Origin: Bryobacterales bacterium | Lineage (GTDB): Bacteria > Acidobacteriota > Terriglobia > Bryobacterales > UBA6623 | Reading direction: 5' to 3' | Assembly (NCBI GenBank): GCA_028819235.1 | Contig: JAPPMC010000154.1 | Coordinates: 1 to 64,000 of the forward strand | Length of the DNA stretch: 64,000 nucleotides | In this document: positions 26,218-34,749 of the stretch, in pieces | How the letters are laid out: each line of letters begins with the position of its first letter | Numbering within the stretch: the stretch's first letter is position 1 | Program-made: the position numbers and the translations under genes | Notes under the pieces: model-generated | Told to the model about the DNA's origin: nothing | Database searches by the model: none | What the model saw: the letters and a program-made list of their open reading frames with translations, nothing else

Positions 26218-27774
26218 CTAAACGCGCACCAATGTCTGGGCAAGTTCGGCCTCAAATTCCGCCAGGGCCATAGCCATCCCCGCCTCGTTCCACCCGAGCT
26301 GCTCCGCGGCGACCTCCGCGGCCGCCCATGCCCATCCCGGCTCGTACCCGGCTGCGAAGGCAGCACCTGTCCGGCGCAGCAGTATGTCGCCTAGGGTGAG
26401 CGCGCGCTCTTCCCGGACGGCCCGGACGACCTCGCCGCAGGCGACCTCGCAACCTGGGGCCAAAGGCTCGGCGAAGCCCGGCGATGATGAGAGGAACCTC
26501 TGCACTTGGGCCGCTCGAGGACCGTAGACTGCGGACAGCCGTGACGAAAACGCGCCGTTCCCCTGCGGGGCGCGCACGTCGTCTTGGGCGGGCGGGGCAA
26601 CAGGGGTTAGCGGCCGCCCCAGCATGGCCGCGACACGGGAGAGCGTCCTGCGGGCGAACGACTGCGCCGTGGTCAGCTTGCCGCCAGCCATGGTCACCAA
26701 GCCGCCGATTCCGTCCCTGCGCTGGTGGTCGACTATCGCGTCCCCCCTGGAGGCTTTGTTCAGGTCCGTACCTTCACTCTTCAGGACGGGACGGGATCCT
26801 GAGTAGGCGTACAGCACGCTGTCGCGCACGACCCCGGCCTCTGGCAGCAGCGCGGCGGTCTCGTCGAGCAGATACCGCACTTCTTCCTCGCCGGGCGTCG
26901 CGCGGTCGGGCCCGTCCACGCTTCGTACCTCAGTCGTCCCGATTAGGTGAAGGCCCCGCCAGGGGACGATGAAAAACGGACGCCGGTCTGACCGGGCCTC
27001 GCGGTAGACGGCGTGGGAGGGCGCAGCCTCAAGCCGGGGAACCACCACATGCGCACCGTTGATCAACGTGAGCAGCTTACGGATCGGCTGCCGACCGACA
27101 CGGGCCAGGACCTCGTCAGCCCAAGCCCCGGCCGCATTCACCACGAGCGCGGAACGCACTTCGCCTTCCCCTCCCGCGCCCTTGAACTGGAGCCCAATTA
27201 CCCGCGATCGGCGGGTCAGAAAGCCCTCGACGCAGGCGTGGTTCCGGATGTCGGCACCGGCGTCCTCCGCCTGCAGGGCCATCTCGAGGGCTAGGCGCTC
27301 GGGGTAAACGGCCTGGCAGTCATGGTATTCGAAGCACGCCCGCAGCCCTTTCCGATCCAGCCCGGGAACGAGCCGTCCGCACTCTTCCAGCGGGAGGCGG
27401 CGCGGGGGTGGCAACTGCCCGCCTGCCCCCAGCAGGCGGTAGAGCAGCAGTCCTGAGCCCACATACCACGGCGGTCGCGAATCGTCGCTGTAGACCGGCA
27501 GAAGGAAGGGCAATGGCTGGACCTGACCCGGAAACTCGCGAAGGAGCGAGGCCCGGTCGCGCAGCGAGGCCCGGACCAGGGAGAGGTCGAACCGCTCCAA
27601 GTAGCGAAGCCCTCCGTGGATTAGCCGGGTCGAGCGACTTGTGGTCCCGGCACCAAAATCGCGACGCTCGAGCAGGAGCGTCCGCAAGCCGGCCCGTGCC
27701 GCCTCCCGGGCAAGGGCGCAGCCATTGATGCCACCGCCGATGATGGCCAAGTCATAATGGCCGTCGGTGTTCAA
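26218..27774 (-). CDS. glpD: FAD-dependent glycerol-3-phosphate dehydrogenase
   Basis: Oxidises glycerol-3-phosphate to dihydroxyacetone phosphate and passes electrons to the quinone pool; peripheral at the inner membrane. The FAD-binding motif YDLAIIGGGINGCALAREAARAGLRTLLLER is followed by GTTSRSTRLIHGGLRYLERFD, a family signature, and a C-terminal helical domain ends QLGWNEAGMAMALAEFEAELAQ. The track ORF runs back to 28143, but that overlaps the divergent pyrD gene; family members start just before the FAD motif. I chose TTG 27774 (about 518 residues); TTG codons at 27789 and 27807 are also possible. No glycerol kinase or facilitator is near. nth follows in the same direction. Confidence 0.92.
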   Translation of the reverse strand: MNTDGHYDLAIIGGGINGCALAREAARAGLRTLLLERRDFGAGTTSRSTRLIHGGLRYLERFDLSLVRASLRDRASLLREFPGQVQPLPFLLPVYSDDSRPPWYVGSGLLLYRLLGAGGQLPPPRRLPLEECGRLVPGLDRKGLRACFEYHDCQAVYPERLALEMALQAEDAGADIRNHACVEGFLTRRSRVIGLQFKGAGGEGEVRSALVVNAAGAWADEVLARVGRQPIRKLLTLINGAHVVVPRLEAAPSHAVYREARSDRRPFFIVPWRGLHLIGTTEVRSVDGPDRATPGEEEVRYLLDETAALLPEAGVVRDSVLYAYSGSRPVLKSEGTDLNKASRGDAIVDHQRRDGIGGLVTMAGGKLTTAQSFARRTLSRVAAMLGRPLTPVAPPAQDDVRAPQGNGAFSSRLSAVYGPRAAQVQRFLSSSPGFAEPLAPGCEVACGEVVRAVREERALTLGDILLRRTGAAFAAGYEPGWAWAAAEVAAEQLGWNEAGMAMALAEFEAELAQTLVRV

Positions 27775-27847
27775 GTCCCAATCTAGCAATCCGAGCGGTA
27801 CGCCCAACGGCGCACGACCGAGACCCTCCGGCGCGCCAGTTTGAGCA

Positions 27848-28768
27848 ATGGCGGACCTGCGCACGTCGATCTGCGGAGTCGATCTGCGGAGTCCGGTGAT
27901 CGCCGCAGGGGGGACGTTCGGGTACGGCCTCGAGTTTGGGGGAATCGCCGACCTCGGCTCGGTTGGCGCCATCGTCACAAAGGGGCTCTCGCGCGAGCCG
28001 ATGGCCGGAAATCCGGCACCCCGGGTCACGGAGACCGCATCGGGAATGCTCAACGCCATCGGCCTCCAAAACGTCGGCGTCCGAGCCTTTGTCAGCGAGA
28101 AGCTGCCCGCTCTGCGGAGCCTAGGCACCCCGGTCATCGCCAATGTGTTCGGGTTCCGAGTAGAGGACTATGCCGAGGTCCTGCGCGTCTTGGAGGCGGC
28201 CGAAGGCCTAGCGGCGTACGAGCTGAACGTCTCTTGTCCGAATACTAGCCATGGAGGCTTGGAATTCGGGGCCGACGCGAGACAGCTGTCGAGGGCAGTC
28301 GCAGCCGCACGCGCAGCTGTCGGTCGAAGGCCCCTGCTGGTGAAGCTCTCCCCAAATGTCACCGACATCCGGGAAATGGCTCGCGCGGCCGTGGAGTCCG
28401 GCGCCGACGGGTTGAGCCTGATCAACACGCTGCGGGGCTTGGCGGTGGATGCGCGCACGAGGAAGCCCGTACTCGGGGCGGGCTCAGGTGGGCTCTCCGG
28501 CCCCGCCATCAAGCCGGTGGCTCTGCACATGGTCCACCAAGTGGCGCAGGCCGTCGCGGTGCCGGTCATCGGCATGGGCGGGATCGCGACGGCCGAGGAT
28601 GTGGTCGAGTTCCTGCTGTGCGGGGCAACCTGCGTGCAGGTAGGGACGGCCAGCTTCTGGGACCCAGCGCGCGTGGCGAACCTTCCGGGGGAGCTTGGTG
28701 CCTACCTTGACGCACAGGGAACGGCGAGCGCGGCCGATCTGAGAGGCGCGCTCCTGAGTCCCTCCTGA
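27848..28768 (+). CDS. pyrD: Dihydroorotate dehydrogenase, class 1 catalytic subunit
   Basis: A 306-residue cytosolic FMN enzyme that oxidises dihydroorotate to orotate in pyrimidine synthesis. The active-site base Cys lies in ELNVSCPNTSHGG, the NVSCPN signature of class 1 enzymes; FMN-phosphate contacts are in VIGMGGIATAEDVVEFLLCGATCVQVGTA. The N-terminal GVDLRSPVIAAGGTFGYGLEF is typical of class 1B (the NAD-linked form that needs PyrK), but no pyrK-like gene adjoins it here, so the electron acceptor is unsettled. It is divergent from glpD with fewer than 80 bases between starts, so their promoters must overlap, and it converges with the deaminase gene. Confidence 0.95.
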   Translation: MADLRTSICGVDLRSPVIAAGGTFGYGLEFGGIADLGSVGAIVTKGLSREPMAGNPAPRVTETASGMLNAIGLQNVGVRAFVSEKLPALRSLGTPVIANVFGFRVEDYAEVLRVLEAAEGLAAYELNVSCPNTSHGGLEFGADARQLSRAVAAARAAVGRRPLLVKLSPNVTDIREMARAAVESGADGLSLINTLRGLAVDARTRKPVLGAGSGGLSGPAIKPVALHMVHQVAQAVAVPVIGMGGIATAEDVVEFLLCGATCVQVGTASFWDPARVANLPGELGAYLDAQGTASAADLRGALLSPS

Positions 28769-28795
28769 ACGGGCGCGGCCACGGCCGACGGGGCC

Positions 28796-29851
28796 CTACT
28801 GTGCCCGAGCGGGCGCGAAGGCAAACCTGCAGGCACCCCGGGCCAGCCCGTCGATCTCGGGCCACGAAAATCCCAGTTTGCGGAGCCCGGCCAGCTCTTC
28901 GGCCAGCGAGATCCCGAAAAAGGTCGGATCGTCCGTGTTGATCGACATCTGGACACCCGCTTCGAAGAGGTCCCGTGCAGGGTGCTCCTCCAGCGACCGG
29001 TACACGCCGGTGCGAACGTTGCTCGTCGGGCAGATTTCGAGCGGGATTCCCCGCTCGGCCAGATGCCGCACGAGTGATGGATCTTCGATCGCCCGGACGC
29101 CGTGGCCGATGCGCTCTACTTGCAGCGTCTGCACGGCCTGCCAGACGCTCTCGGGCCCGGAGGCTTCCCCGGCATGGACCGTCGTGCGCAGTCCTGCCTC
29201 CCGCGCGATCTCGTATGCGCGGCTGAAGTTCCGGTTGGGGAATAGATGCTCCGCTCCTCCCAGCGTCACGCCCACCAACGTCGGCGGACGCCGAAGGGCG
29301 ACTTGCTCGAGGTGCGCCTCAGCCTTTGCGGGCCCGTAGCCGCGGACCGGGTCGACGATCCAGCGGACCGTCGGGCCTCCCGGCGGATCCTGCGCCAAGA
29401 CTTCGAGGATCTCCGCCAGCTGCAGCCCTTGCTCGACGTACTCGGGAATCGAGACCGTCACTTCGGCATAGGTGATTCGCTGCTCGCCGAAGCCGGCCCG
29501 AACCCCTCCCACGAGCTCGCGGAAATCGTCAATGTTTCGCACGAAGTGGACCGTGAAGAGGTACGCCGCAAGGAACTGCTCGAAGTTCCGGTACCGGAAC
29601 AAACGGTCCAGCTCTGCCGCGGGATCGGCAGCCTCAAGAATGTCCCCGATGCCGGGATGCTTCGAGAAAAGTCTCAGATGACCCGGCGGCGCGGCTTGCA
29701 GCGCGGCCGCCGGAGGCCGACGCCGCAGCCTCGAGCGGAGGAACGACAACGGGATCGCGCCTCGGAGGTGCAGGTGCAGCTCGGTCTTGGGGAGCGCCTG
29801 CAGATCGGACAGCGAAGCAACGGGCCGAGCCGCGGCCGGGCGCTCAGCCAC
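28796..29851 (-). CDS. Adenosine deaminase-family enzyme
   Basis: A 351-residue metal-dependent deaminase of the adenosine/AMP deaminase family, predicted to convert adenosine or a related nucleoside to the inosine form. Metal-binding and catalytic motifs appear in order: HLHLRGAIP (H26 and H28), TTVHAGEASGP, ERIGHGVRA, EICPTSNVRTG and INTDDPTFFG. The first motif usually reads HLHLDG or HLHLEG; the Arg is unusual and hints at a substrate variant, so I leave out the symbol add. It begins with a GTG that overlaps the stop of the upstream sulfatase by eight bases, so the two are translationally coupled within a minus-strand operon that begins with the enoyl-CoA hydratase. Confidence 0.88.
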   Translation of the reverse strand: MAERPAAARPVASLSDLQALPKTELHLHLRGAIPLSFLRSRLRRRPPAAALQAAPPGHLRLFSKHPGIGDILEAADPAAELDRLFRYRNFEQFLAAYLFTVHFVRNIDDFRELVGGVRAGFGEQRITYAEVTVSIPEYVEQGLQLAEILEVLAQDPPGGPTVRWIVDPVRGYGPAKAEAHLEQVALRRPPTLVGVTLGGAEHLFPNRNFSRAYEIAREAGLRTTVHAGEASGPESVWQAVQTLQVERIGHGVRAIEDPSLVRHLAERGIPLEICPTSNVRTGVYRSLEEHPARDLFEAGVQMSINTDDPTFFGISLAEELAGLRKLGFSWPEIDGLARGACRFAFAPARAQ

Positions 29852-31352
29852 GCTCGCCGTACTGCCCGCGGAGGCGCAATAGCTCCGCGCGAAGCTCTTC
29901 GACGAGCTGACCGTGACCCGGCTCCTCGTAGAGATTACGGAGCTCGTGCGGATCCTCGTGCAAGTCGAACAACTCCCAATAGTCGCCCTCGCCGTAGAAC
30001 TCGATCAGCTTGTAGCGGTCGGTGCGCACGCCACGGTGCGGACCGACCCTGTGCGGTGTCCAGAATTGGAAGCTCGGATCGGTCATCTGCTCCCGGGCCA
30101 TCTCCCGGAATGCCCAAGAGTTCTCGTAATAGCTGTAGAAGGTCGAAGTTCGCCAGTCGTCAGGCGGGGCGCCCTCGAGCAGCGGTCTAAAGCTACGGCC
30201 CTGCATGCCCTCCGGCACCCTGACGCCGGCAAGATCGAGCAGGGTTGGCGCGATGTCCGTGTTCAGCACCGGCCGGCCCTCGACTTGGCCGGCACGGCTC
30301 AGGCGGGGGTAGCGGACGAGCAGGGGTATGCGGAGGGCCGGCTCGTACATGAAGCGCTTGTCATACCAGCCATGCTCCCCCAAGAAGTACCCGTTGTCCG
30401 TGGTGTAGAGCACGACCGTGTCTTCCGCCAAGCCGGACGAGTCCAGGTATTCCAAGACGTATCCGAGATTCTCGTCCACACCGTGCACGGCGCGGTGGTG
30501 GTCCTTGACGAAGCGCTGGAAGATCCACTCGCGACGCTGCGCGGGACCCAGGCCAGCCGGCAGATCCGGGTAGTCACCCGCCAAGCTGATCTCGAAGCGC
30601 ATGTCCTCGGCCTCAGACGCCACCTGACGGGTCGCGTAATCATCGTCATAGCTCGCGGGCTTCGGCCAGTCGACGCCATCGTAGAGGCCGGCGTGCCGCG
30701 GGGCCGGCGTGAACGGCCTGTGCGGGGCCTTGTGCTGGTACAGCAGGCAGAACGGCTCGGACCCGACGGTTCGGAGAAAGTCCAGGGCAAAGTCGGTGGT
30801 GATGTCCGTCGCGTATCCCGACTGCTTGACTGTCTCCCCGCCGATGATGAAGTCAGGATCGAAGTAGACGCCCTGGCCTGGCAGGACCTTCCAGAGGTCG
30901 AACCCCCTCGGCTGCTGGCGCAAGTGCCACTTCCCGACCAAGCCTGTGCGGTACCCCGCCTCCTGCAGCAGCTGGGGAAACGTCGGCAGGCTGGCGTCGA
31001 TCTCCTCGATCGCGTCGGCCTTCTCGGAATTGCCGCGGATCCCGTGCACGTGTGAGTAGCATCCCGTCAACACGGTCGCCCTGCCCGGAGCGCAGAGCGA
31101 ATTGGTGCAGAGGGCGTTGGAGAACCGCGTGCCCTCGGCGGCCAGCCGGTCCATACTCGGCGTTCGCAGCAGCGGGTGACCGGCACAACCCATCTGGCCG
31201 TACTGCTGGTCATCCGTCATCACCAAGAGAATGTTCGGCCGCGGGCCGGATGGTCGGCCGCAGCGGGTGAGGAACGCCGCGCCCGTTGCGGCGGCGGCCG
31301 ATTGGAGTAAGTCGCGGCGGCTGGGGCCGCCGACCCCTGTCAGTCCTGGCAT
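29844..31352 (-). CDS. Tat-exported sulfatase
   Basis: About 502 residues, a type I sulfatase that would hydrolyse sulfate esters outside the cytoplasm. The formylglycine site is intact: NSLCAPGRATVLTG (C-x-P-x-R). Metal ligands appear in NILLVMTDDQQYG and in LYTTDNGYFLGEHGWYDKRFMYEPALRIPLLVRYP. I start it at ATG 31352 because GGAGGGAG precedes it and a twin-arginine leader follows (SRRDLLQSAAAATGAAFL); the track ORF adds 150 residues of shadow sequence. The start overlaps the end of the enoyl-CoA hydratase gene by 13 bases and its own stop overlaps the deaminase start. No sulfatase-maturating enzyme is in the window. The substrate is unknown. Confidence 0.94.
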   Translation of the reverse strand: MPGLTGVGGPSRRDLLQSAAAATGAAFLTRCGRPSGPRPNILLVMTDDQQYGQMGCAGHPLLRTPSMDRLAAEGTRFSNALCTNSLCAPGRATVLTGCYSHVHGIRGNSEKADAIEEIDASLPTFPQLLQEAGYRTGLVGKWHLRQQPRGFDLWKVLPGQGVYFDPDFIIGGETVKQSGYATDITTDFALDFLRTVGSEPFCLLYQHKAPHRPFTPAPRHAGLYDGVDWPKPASYDDDYATRQVASEAEDMRFEISLAGDYPDLPAGLGPAQRREWIFQRFVKDHHRAVHGVDENLGYVLEYLDSSGLAEDTVVLYTTDNGYFLGEHGWYDKRFMYEPALRIPLLVRYPRLSRAGQVEGRPVLNTDIAPTLLDLAGVRVPEGMQGRSFRPLLEGAPPDDWRTSTFYSYYENSWAFREMAREQMTDPSFQFWTPHRVGPHRGVRTDRYKLIEFYGEGDYWELFDLHEDPHELRNLYEEPGHGQLVEELRAELLRLRGQYGERG

Positions 31353-32164
31353 TCTTCGCTCCCTCCACATTCCGCCATCGTCCAAGCAGGGCGCCGCTTG
31401 TTCAGGAACGCCCTCACGCCCTCCTGCCCCTCCTCGGAGGCGCGACGCGTGGCCAAGAGCTTCGCGGTCCGTTCGTGGATGGCCGCATCGAGGGGCGACT
31501 CGGCGACTTCCCGGACCAATCGCTTGCAAGCAGCCAACGCACCGGGGGCCCCCAGCAGCAGCCGGTCGACGACTTCCCGGGCGCGTGCCTGGAGCTCGGC
31601 GGGTGGGACGACCTCGTCGACCAACCCGATTTCCCGTGCCCGCTCTGCGTCGACACGCTCGGCGCTGAGCATGATCCTGCGGGCAGCCCGGGCCCCGAGA
31701 GCTTCCACCAAGTATGGGCTGACCATTGCGGGGACCAGTCCGAGGCGTACCTCGCTCAGCCGGAAGAACGCGCTCGTCGAGGCCACCGAAAAATCGCAGC
31801 ATGCGACGAGCCCTACTCCGCCGCCCACGGCCGCGCCCTGAACAACGGCCACCGTGGGCTTGGGAAAAGCGTGCAGGGCTGCGAGCATGCGAGAGAAGCG
31901 CAGAGAACTCGCAAGGTTCTCAGCGGCACTAGCCCGGCCCATCTGGTGCATGGAGCGGAGGTCTACCCCGGCGCAGAAGCAAGAGCCCTCCCCGGCCAGC
32001 TTGACTATCCGCACGCGCGGGTCGCGCCCGGCGGCGTCCAGTGTCCGGTGCAGCTGCCCGACCGTCTCGTCGTCCAGTGCATTGCGCACTCCGGGACGGG
32101 CCAACCTCACTGTCGCGACACAGGCGTCACGCTCAAGGCGCACGTGCGCGGTCGACATTGCCAA
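31340..32164 (-). CDS. Enoyl-CoA hydratase/isomerase-family protein
   Basis: A 274-residue crotonase-fold cytoplasmic enzyme. The oxyanion-hole segments are SCFCAGVDLRSMHQMG and GAAVGGGVGLVACCDFSVAS; a glutamate in FFRLSEVRLGLVPAMVSPYL occupies the usual catalytic position. This pattern fits 2-enoyl-CoA hydratases including methylglutaconyl-CoA hydratase-like members of leucine breakdown, but the substrate is uncertain. A second ATG two codons in is equally likely as start. First gene of a minus-strand operon with a sulfatase and an adenosine deaminase, an odd functional mix for which I see no common pathway. Confidence 0.92.
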   Translation of the reverse strand: MAMSTAHVRLERDACVATVRLARPGVRNALDDETVGQLHRTLDAAGRDPRVRIVKLAGEGSCFCAGVDLRSMHQMGRASAAENLASSLRFSRMLAALHAFPKPTVAVVQGAAVGGGVGLVACCDFSVASTSAFFRLSEVRLGLVPAMVSPYLVEALGARAARRIMLSAERVDAERAREIGLVDEVVPPAELQARAREVVDRLLLGAPGALAACKRLVREVAESPLDAAIHERTAKLLATRRASEEGQEGVRAFLNKRRPAWTMAECGGSEECQD

Positions 32165-32504
32165 AGATCATAGCCAACGCTCCCACGAAAGATTCCTGGG
32201 GCGGCTCTTCTACGGCCGAGGGCAAGCACGGGCAGAGTGCCGCCCATTGTGAGCCGGAACGGGCAGGCCGCTTCCTGGGAGCCGAGATTGCCTCAGCGGA
32301 CTTCCAAGAGGCGCGGGCCTGCCCATCTCTGCCGGCGCTTGCGACCGTCCCGGAACCAGAGAGGCTCCCAGCGCGACACGCGAGGGGTCACTGCGGTTAC
32401 GAACCGGAAGGGCCTGACCCATGCCTTCCTGCTATCCTCTGCGTGGCGGCGGGGCCCTTCTGCAACCTCTTCTGGCAGGGCGCTGTCGACGAAGGGGGAT
32501 TAGG
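32165..32504. other. Divergent intergenic region, no gene
   Basis: About 340 bases between the enoyl-CoA hydratase and DUF362 genes, which point away from each other. It must carry both promoters. TATCCT near 32435 is a weak -10 candidate for the DUF362 gene without a matching -35. No coding segment is recognised. Confidence 0.35.
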
Positions 32505-33641
32505 ATGCCGATTGACCGACGCGAATTCCTGGCCGCATCGCTCGGCGCAACAGTCGCGTCACTTCCAGTGGCCGTTGCAAGGGCTCAGGAGTCGTCCCAG
32601 GCTGCCGTGGGCAAGCTTGGGATCCCCGGACCATACCCAGGCCGAGTCGTGGCGGTCCACCACCCAAACTGCATCGCCTCCGGCGCCTACGAGTCCGGCC
32701 CAGTCGAGAGCATGATCGACCGCGGCATGTGCGAACTCACGGGTGCTGACGCCCCGCTTGACGCCTGGCGTCGCTTCTTCGAGCCCGGGGATGTCGTGGG
32801 CATCAAGCTGAACCCTGTCGGGATGCCGCACGTCATCTCGGCGCCGGAAGTCTTGCACCCGATCATCCGGGCACTGGAGCAAGTTGGCGTGCCACGCCGG
32901 GACATCGTTGCTTACGACCGCTACGGCAACCAGTTCGAGCAAGCAGGATTCGCCGAGTGGCTTCCGGAAGGAGTGCGGTGGACCTCGGCATCGCCGACCT
33001 TCCAAAGGATTCAGCTCGACATGGACGGGTACGACAGCGACGTCTACATGGAGATGCCGCTCGTGCATCCGGACTACGGCGAGGAATACGACCTCAGTGA
33101 CGCCCACGTCCGCCGCTCGTATGTCGCGAAGTTCCTGACCAAGGAGGTCAACAAGGTCATCAACATATGCGTAATGAAGCATCACCAGTCGGCCGGCGTG
33201 ACCCTCGCGCTCAAGAACATGTCGCACGGGCTGGTGAACAACGTCAGCCGGAGCCATGCCACGACTACGGCGAACGCCTGCGGCATCTTCATTCCCGCTG
33301 TTGTCGACCTGCCGGTGGTCCGCGAGAAACTTGTGCTGCACGTTCTCGACGGCGTCAAGGCCGCATACCACGGAGGCCCGGGGCGCAGCGTCGGGCGCTA
33401 TACGTGGGAGCACAAGGCGATGTACTTCGCGACGGACCCAGTGGCCCTGGACAAGACCGGCTGGAAGGCCATCGACGCCAAGAGGGCCGAAGTTGGCAGG
33501 CCGCCGATCGCGCTGCTCAAGCCCGACGAGGACAGCCGCTGGCTCAACGCCCAGGTGGAGCACATCGAGCTGGCGTCGAACTTCGGTCTCGGCGTCTTCG
33601 ATGACGAGCGGATCGACCTCCGGCGCATCGACCTTTCTTAG
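32505..33641 (+). CDS. Tat-exported DUF362 protein
   Basis: About 378 residues from ATG 32505, preceded by GGGGGATTAGG. The N-terminus MPIDRREFLAASLGATVASLPVAVARA is a twin-arginine signal. The body matches the DUF362 family as I know it: GDVVGIKLNPVG, KVINICVMKHHQSAGVTLALKNMSHGLVNNVSRSH and DPVALDKTGWKAIDAKR. Some DUF362 proteins carry iron-sulfur cysteines; here no such cluster is visible, so a redox role is not supported. The activity is unknown. A strong inverted repeat directly after the stop suggests it is monocistronic. The track start at 32421 adds 28 unlikely residues. Confidence 0.82.
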   Translation: MPIDRREFLAASLGATVASLPVAVARAQESSQAAVGKLGIPGPYPGRVVAVHHPNCIASGAYESGPVESMIDRGMCELTGADAPLDAWRRFFEPGDVVGIKLNPVGMPHVISAPEVLHPIIRALEQVGVPRRDIVAYDRYGNQFEQAGFAEWLPEGVRWTSASPTFQRIQLDMDGYDSDVYMEMPLVHPDYGEEYDLSDAHVRRSYVAKFLTKEVNKVINICVMKHHQSAGVTLALKNMSHGLVNNVSRSHATTTANACGIFIPAVVDLPVVREKLVLHVLDGVKAAYHGGPGRSVGRYTWEHKAMYFATDPVALDKTGWKAIDAKRAEVGRPPIALLKPDEDSRWLNAQVEHIELASNFGLGVFDDERIDLRRIDLS

Positions 33642-33676
33642 GGCTGGCCGGCCCTGTTGGCCGTCGGCGGCCAGCC
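33642..33676 (+). terminator. Inverted repeat directly after the DUF362 stop
   Basis: GGCTGGCCG (33642-33650) pairs perfectly with CGGCCAGCC (33668-33676) across a 17-base loop that can pair further within itself. It begins at the base after the stop codon. No U-tract follows, so it is either a weak intrinsic terminator or an mRNA 3'-end stabiliser. Confidence 0.5.
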
Positions 33677-33914
33677 TACCGCCCGGCCGGGCGAGGATGG
33701 AAAGAGGGCACGCCAACAGGGAGGCCTGATTGGCACGCAGATTCTGGGCCCGGCCGGCGAGCTCGAGCACGATGCGTCAGTGGCCCCGGGTGCCCCACAG
33801 GGCGGGCACTTCCGGGAAGTGCCCGATTGCCGGACATCTCGGCCGTCGACAGGCAAGCCACAGGGGACATTCGGGGGGCCGACCTCATGCGCGGGGCGCC
33901 GATGCGGCAACTGC

Positions 33915-34589
33915 CTATCTTGGAGCCGCGGAGGGCCCAGACCCTAGCGACGGAGCATAGCCCTCTATGGCTATCGCACGCACCGGCGAGCCATCCCCTT
34001 GATGTAGCTTCAGCGGCAGGGCCATGAAGAAAGTGCGCTCTCCCAACCGGTCCAGATTGCAAAGCCCTTCGCAGATCGTGACGCCGGCCTCTAGCAGGAT
34101 CGTGTGAATCTCGGTGAGTTCGCGAATGTCATGGACAGCGGCGATCGAGGGCCCCTCAACTCCAACCAGCTTCACGCCAGCGCCGACCAGCCAGCGGGCC
34201 AGTGCTGTGCCGATACGGGGGAGGCGGTCACGATAGACACCGCTGTCGTCGATGTGGCGGCTCCAGCCCGTGGCAAGCAGCAGGCAGTCCCCAGGCTCGA
34301 CATTCTCCGCGACCGGACCCAAGTCTCCTGGGCCGAGCACTTGGGAGGGCTGCACGTCTGGAATGTGGGCCACCCACGCCGGGCCGCAGAAGCTCTCCAA
34401 GGGCACGGTGTCGATGGTGGTCGGTGCGACGCCGAAGTGGATCTTTGCGTCCACGTGCGTCCCAGCGTGGGAATAGATCGACCAATTGGTCGCATTCCAT
34501 CCATCCCGCTCCTTTGTGTATGCGGGTTCGACGCTTATCCCCCGCATCCCGGGCTTGAGCGTAACGCTAAGATCGACGATGAAAGCCAT
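33915..34589 (-). CDS. Cyclase-family metal-dependent hydrolase (kynurenine formamidase-like)
   Basis: A 224-residue protein of the cyclase/kynurenine formamidase superfamily. The metal-binding signature is SIYSHAGTHVDAKIHFG (HxGTHxD), and a later segment LVGVEGPSIAAVHDIRELTEIHTILLEAGVTICEGLCNLDRL is also typical. Members hydrolyse formamides, lactams or similar bonds; no tryptophan-degradation genes are near, so the substrate is open. No signal peptide, hence cytoplasmic. It is divergent from the following sulfatase-like gene, with a shared region containing a -10-like TATAAT on this strand. Confidence 0.88.
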   Translation of the reverse strand: MAFIVDLSVTLKPGMRGISVEPAYTKERDGWNATNWSIYSHAGTHVDAKIHFGVAPTTIDTVPLESFCGPAWVAHIPDVQPSQVLGPGDLGPVAENVEPGDCLLLATGWSRHIDDSGVYRDRLPRIGTALARWLVGAGVKLVGVEGPSIAAVHDIRELTEIHTILLEAGVTICEGLCNLDRLGERTFFMALPLKLHQGDGSPVRAIAIEGYAPSLGSGPSAAPR

Positions 34590-34684
34590 GGCGGGACCGC
34601 GCAGCCGTGCGGGCGTTCGTGGCGCTCGATGCCAAGACGCGCCAGATTCCGACTACCGGCCGAAGGCGGGCCGCGCAACGGCGA

Positions 34685-34690
34685 ATTATA
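34685..34690 (-). promoter_or_regulatory. -10-like TATAAT for the cyclase-family gene
   Basis: A perfect TATAAT on the minus strand 95 bases before the cyclase ATG. At 17 bases upstream the hexamer is GTTCGA, a poor -35. It lies within 20 bases of a TACAAT on the other strand, so the two divergent promoters would overlap. Confidence 0.4.
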
Positions 34691-34702
34691 GCGGACGGGC
34701 CC

Positions 34703-34708
34703 TACAAT
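34703..34708 (+). promoter_or_regulatory. -10-like TACAAT for the sulfatase-like lipoprotein gene
   Basis: TACAAT sits about 42 bases before the ATG at 34750, a normal leader length. No good -35 is visible. It is paired back-to-back with the TATAAT of the divergent gene. Confidence 0.3.
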
Positions 34709-34749
34709 CGAACCTGCCTGCGACCGCGGCAGGGCCCCCATTCATCACA

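Noticed and set aside
29913-31055. 380-residue plus-strand ORF opposite the sulfatase
   Set aside because: The minus-strand frame has the complete sulfatase motifs; this is its mirror.
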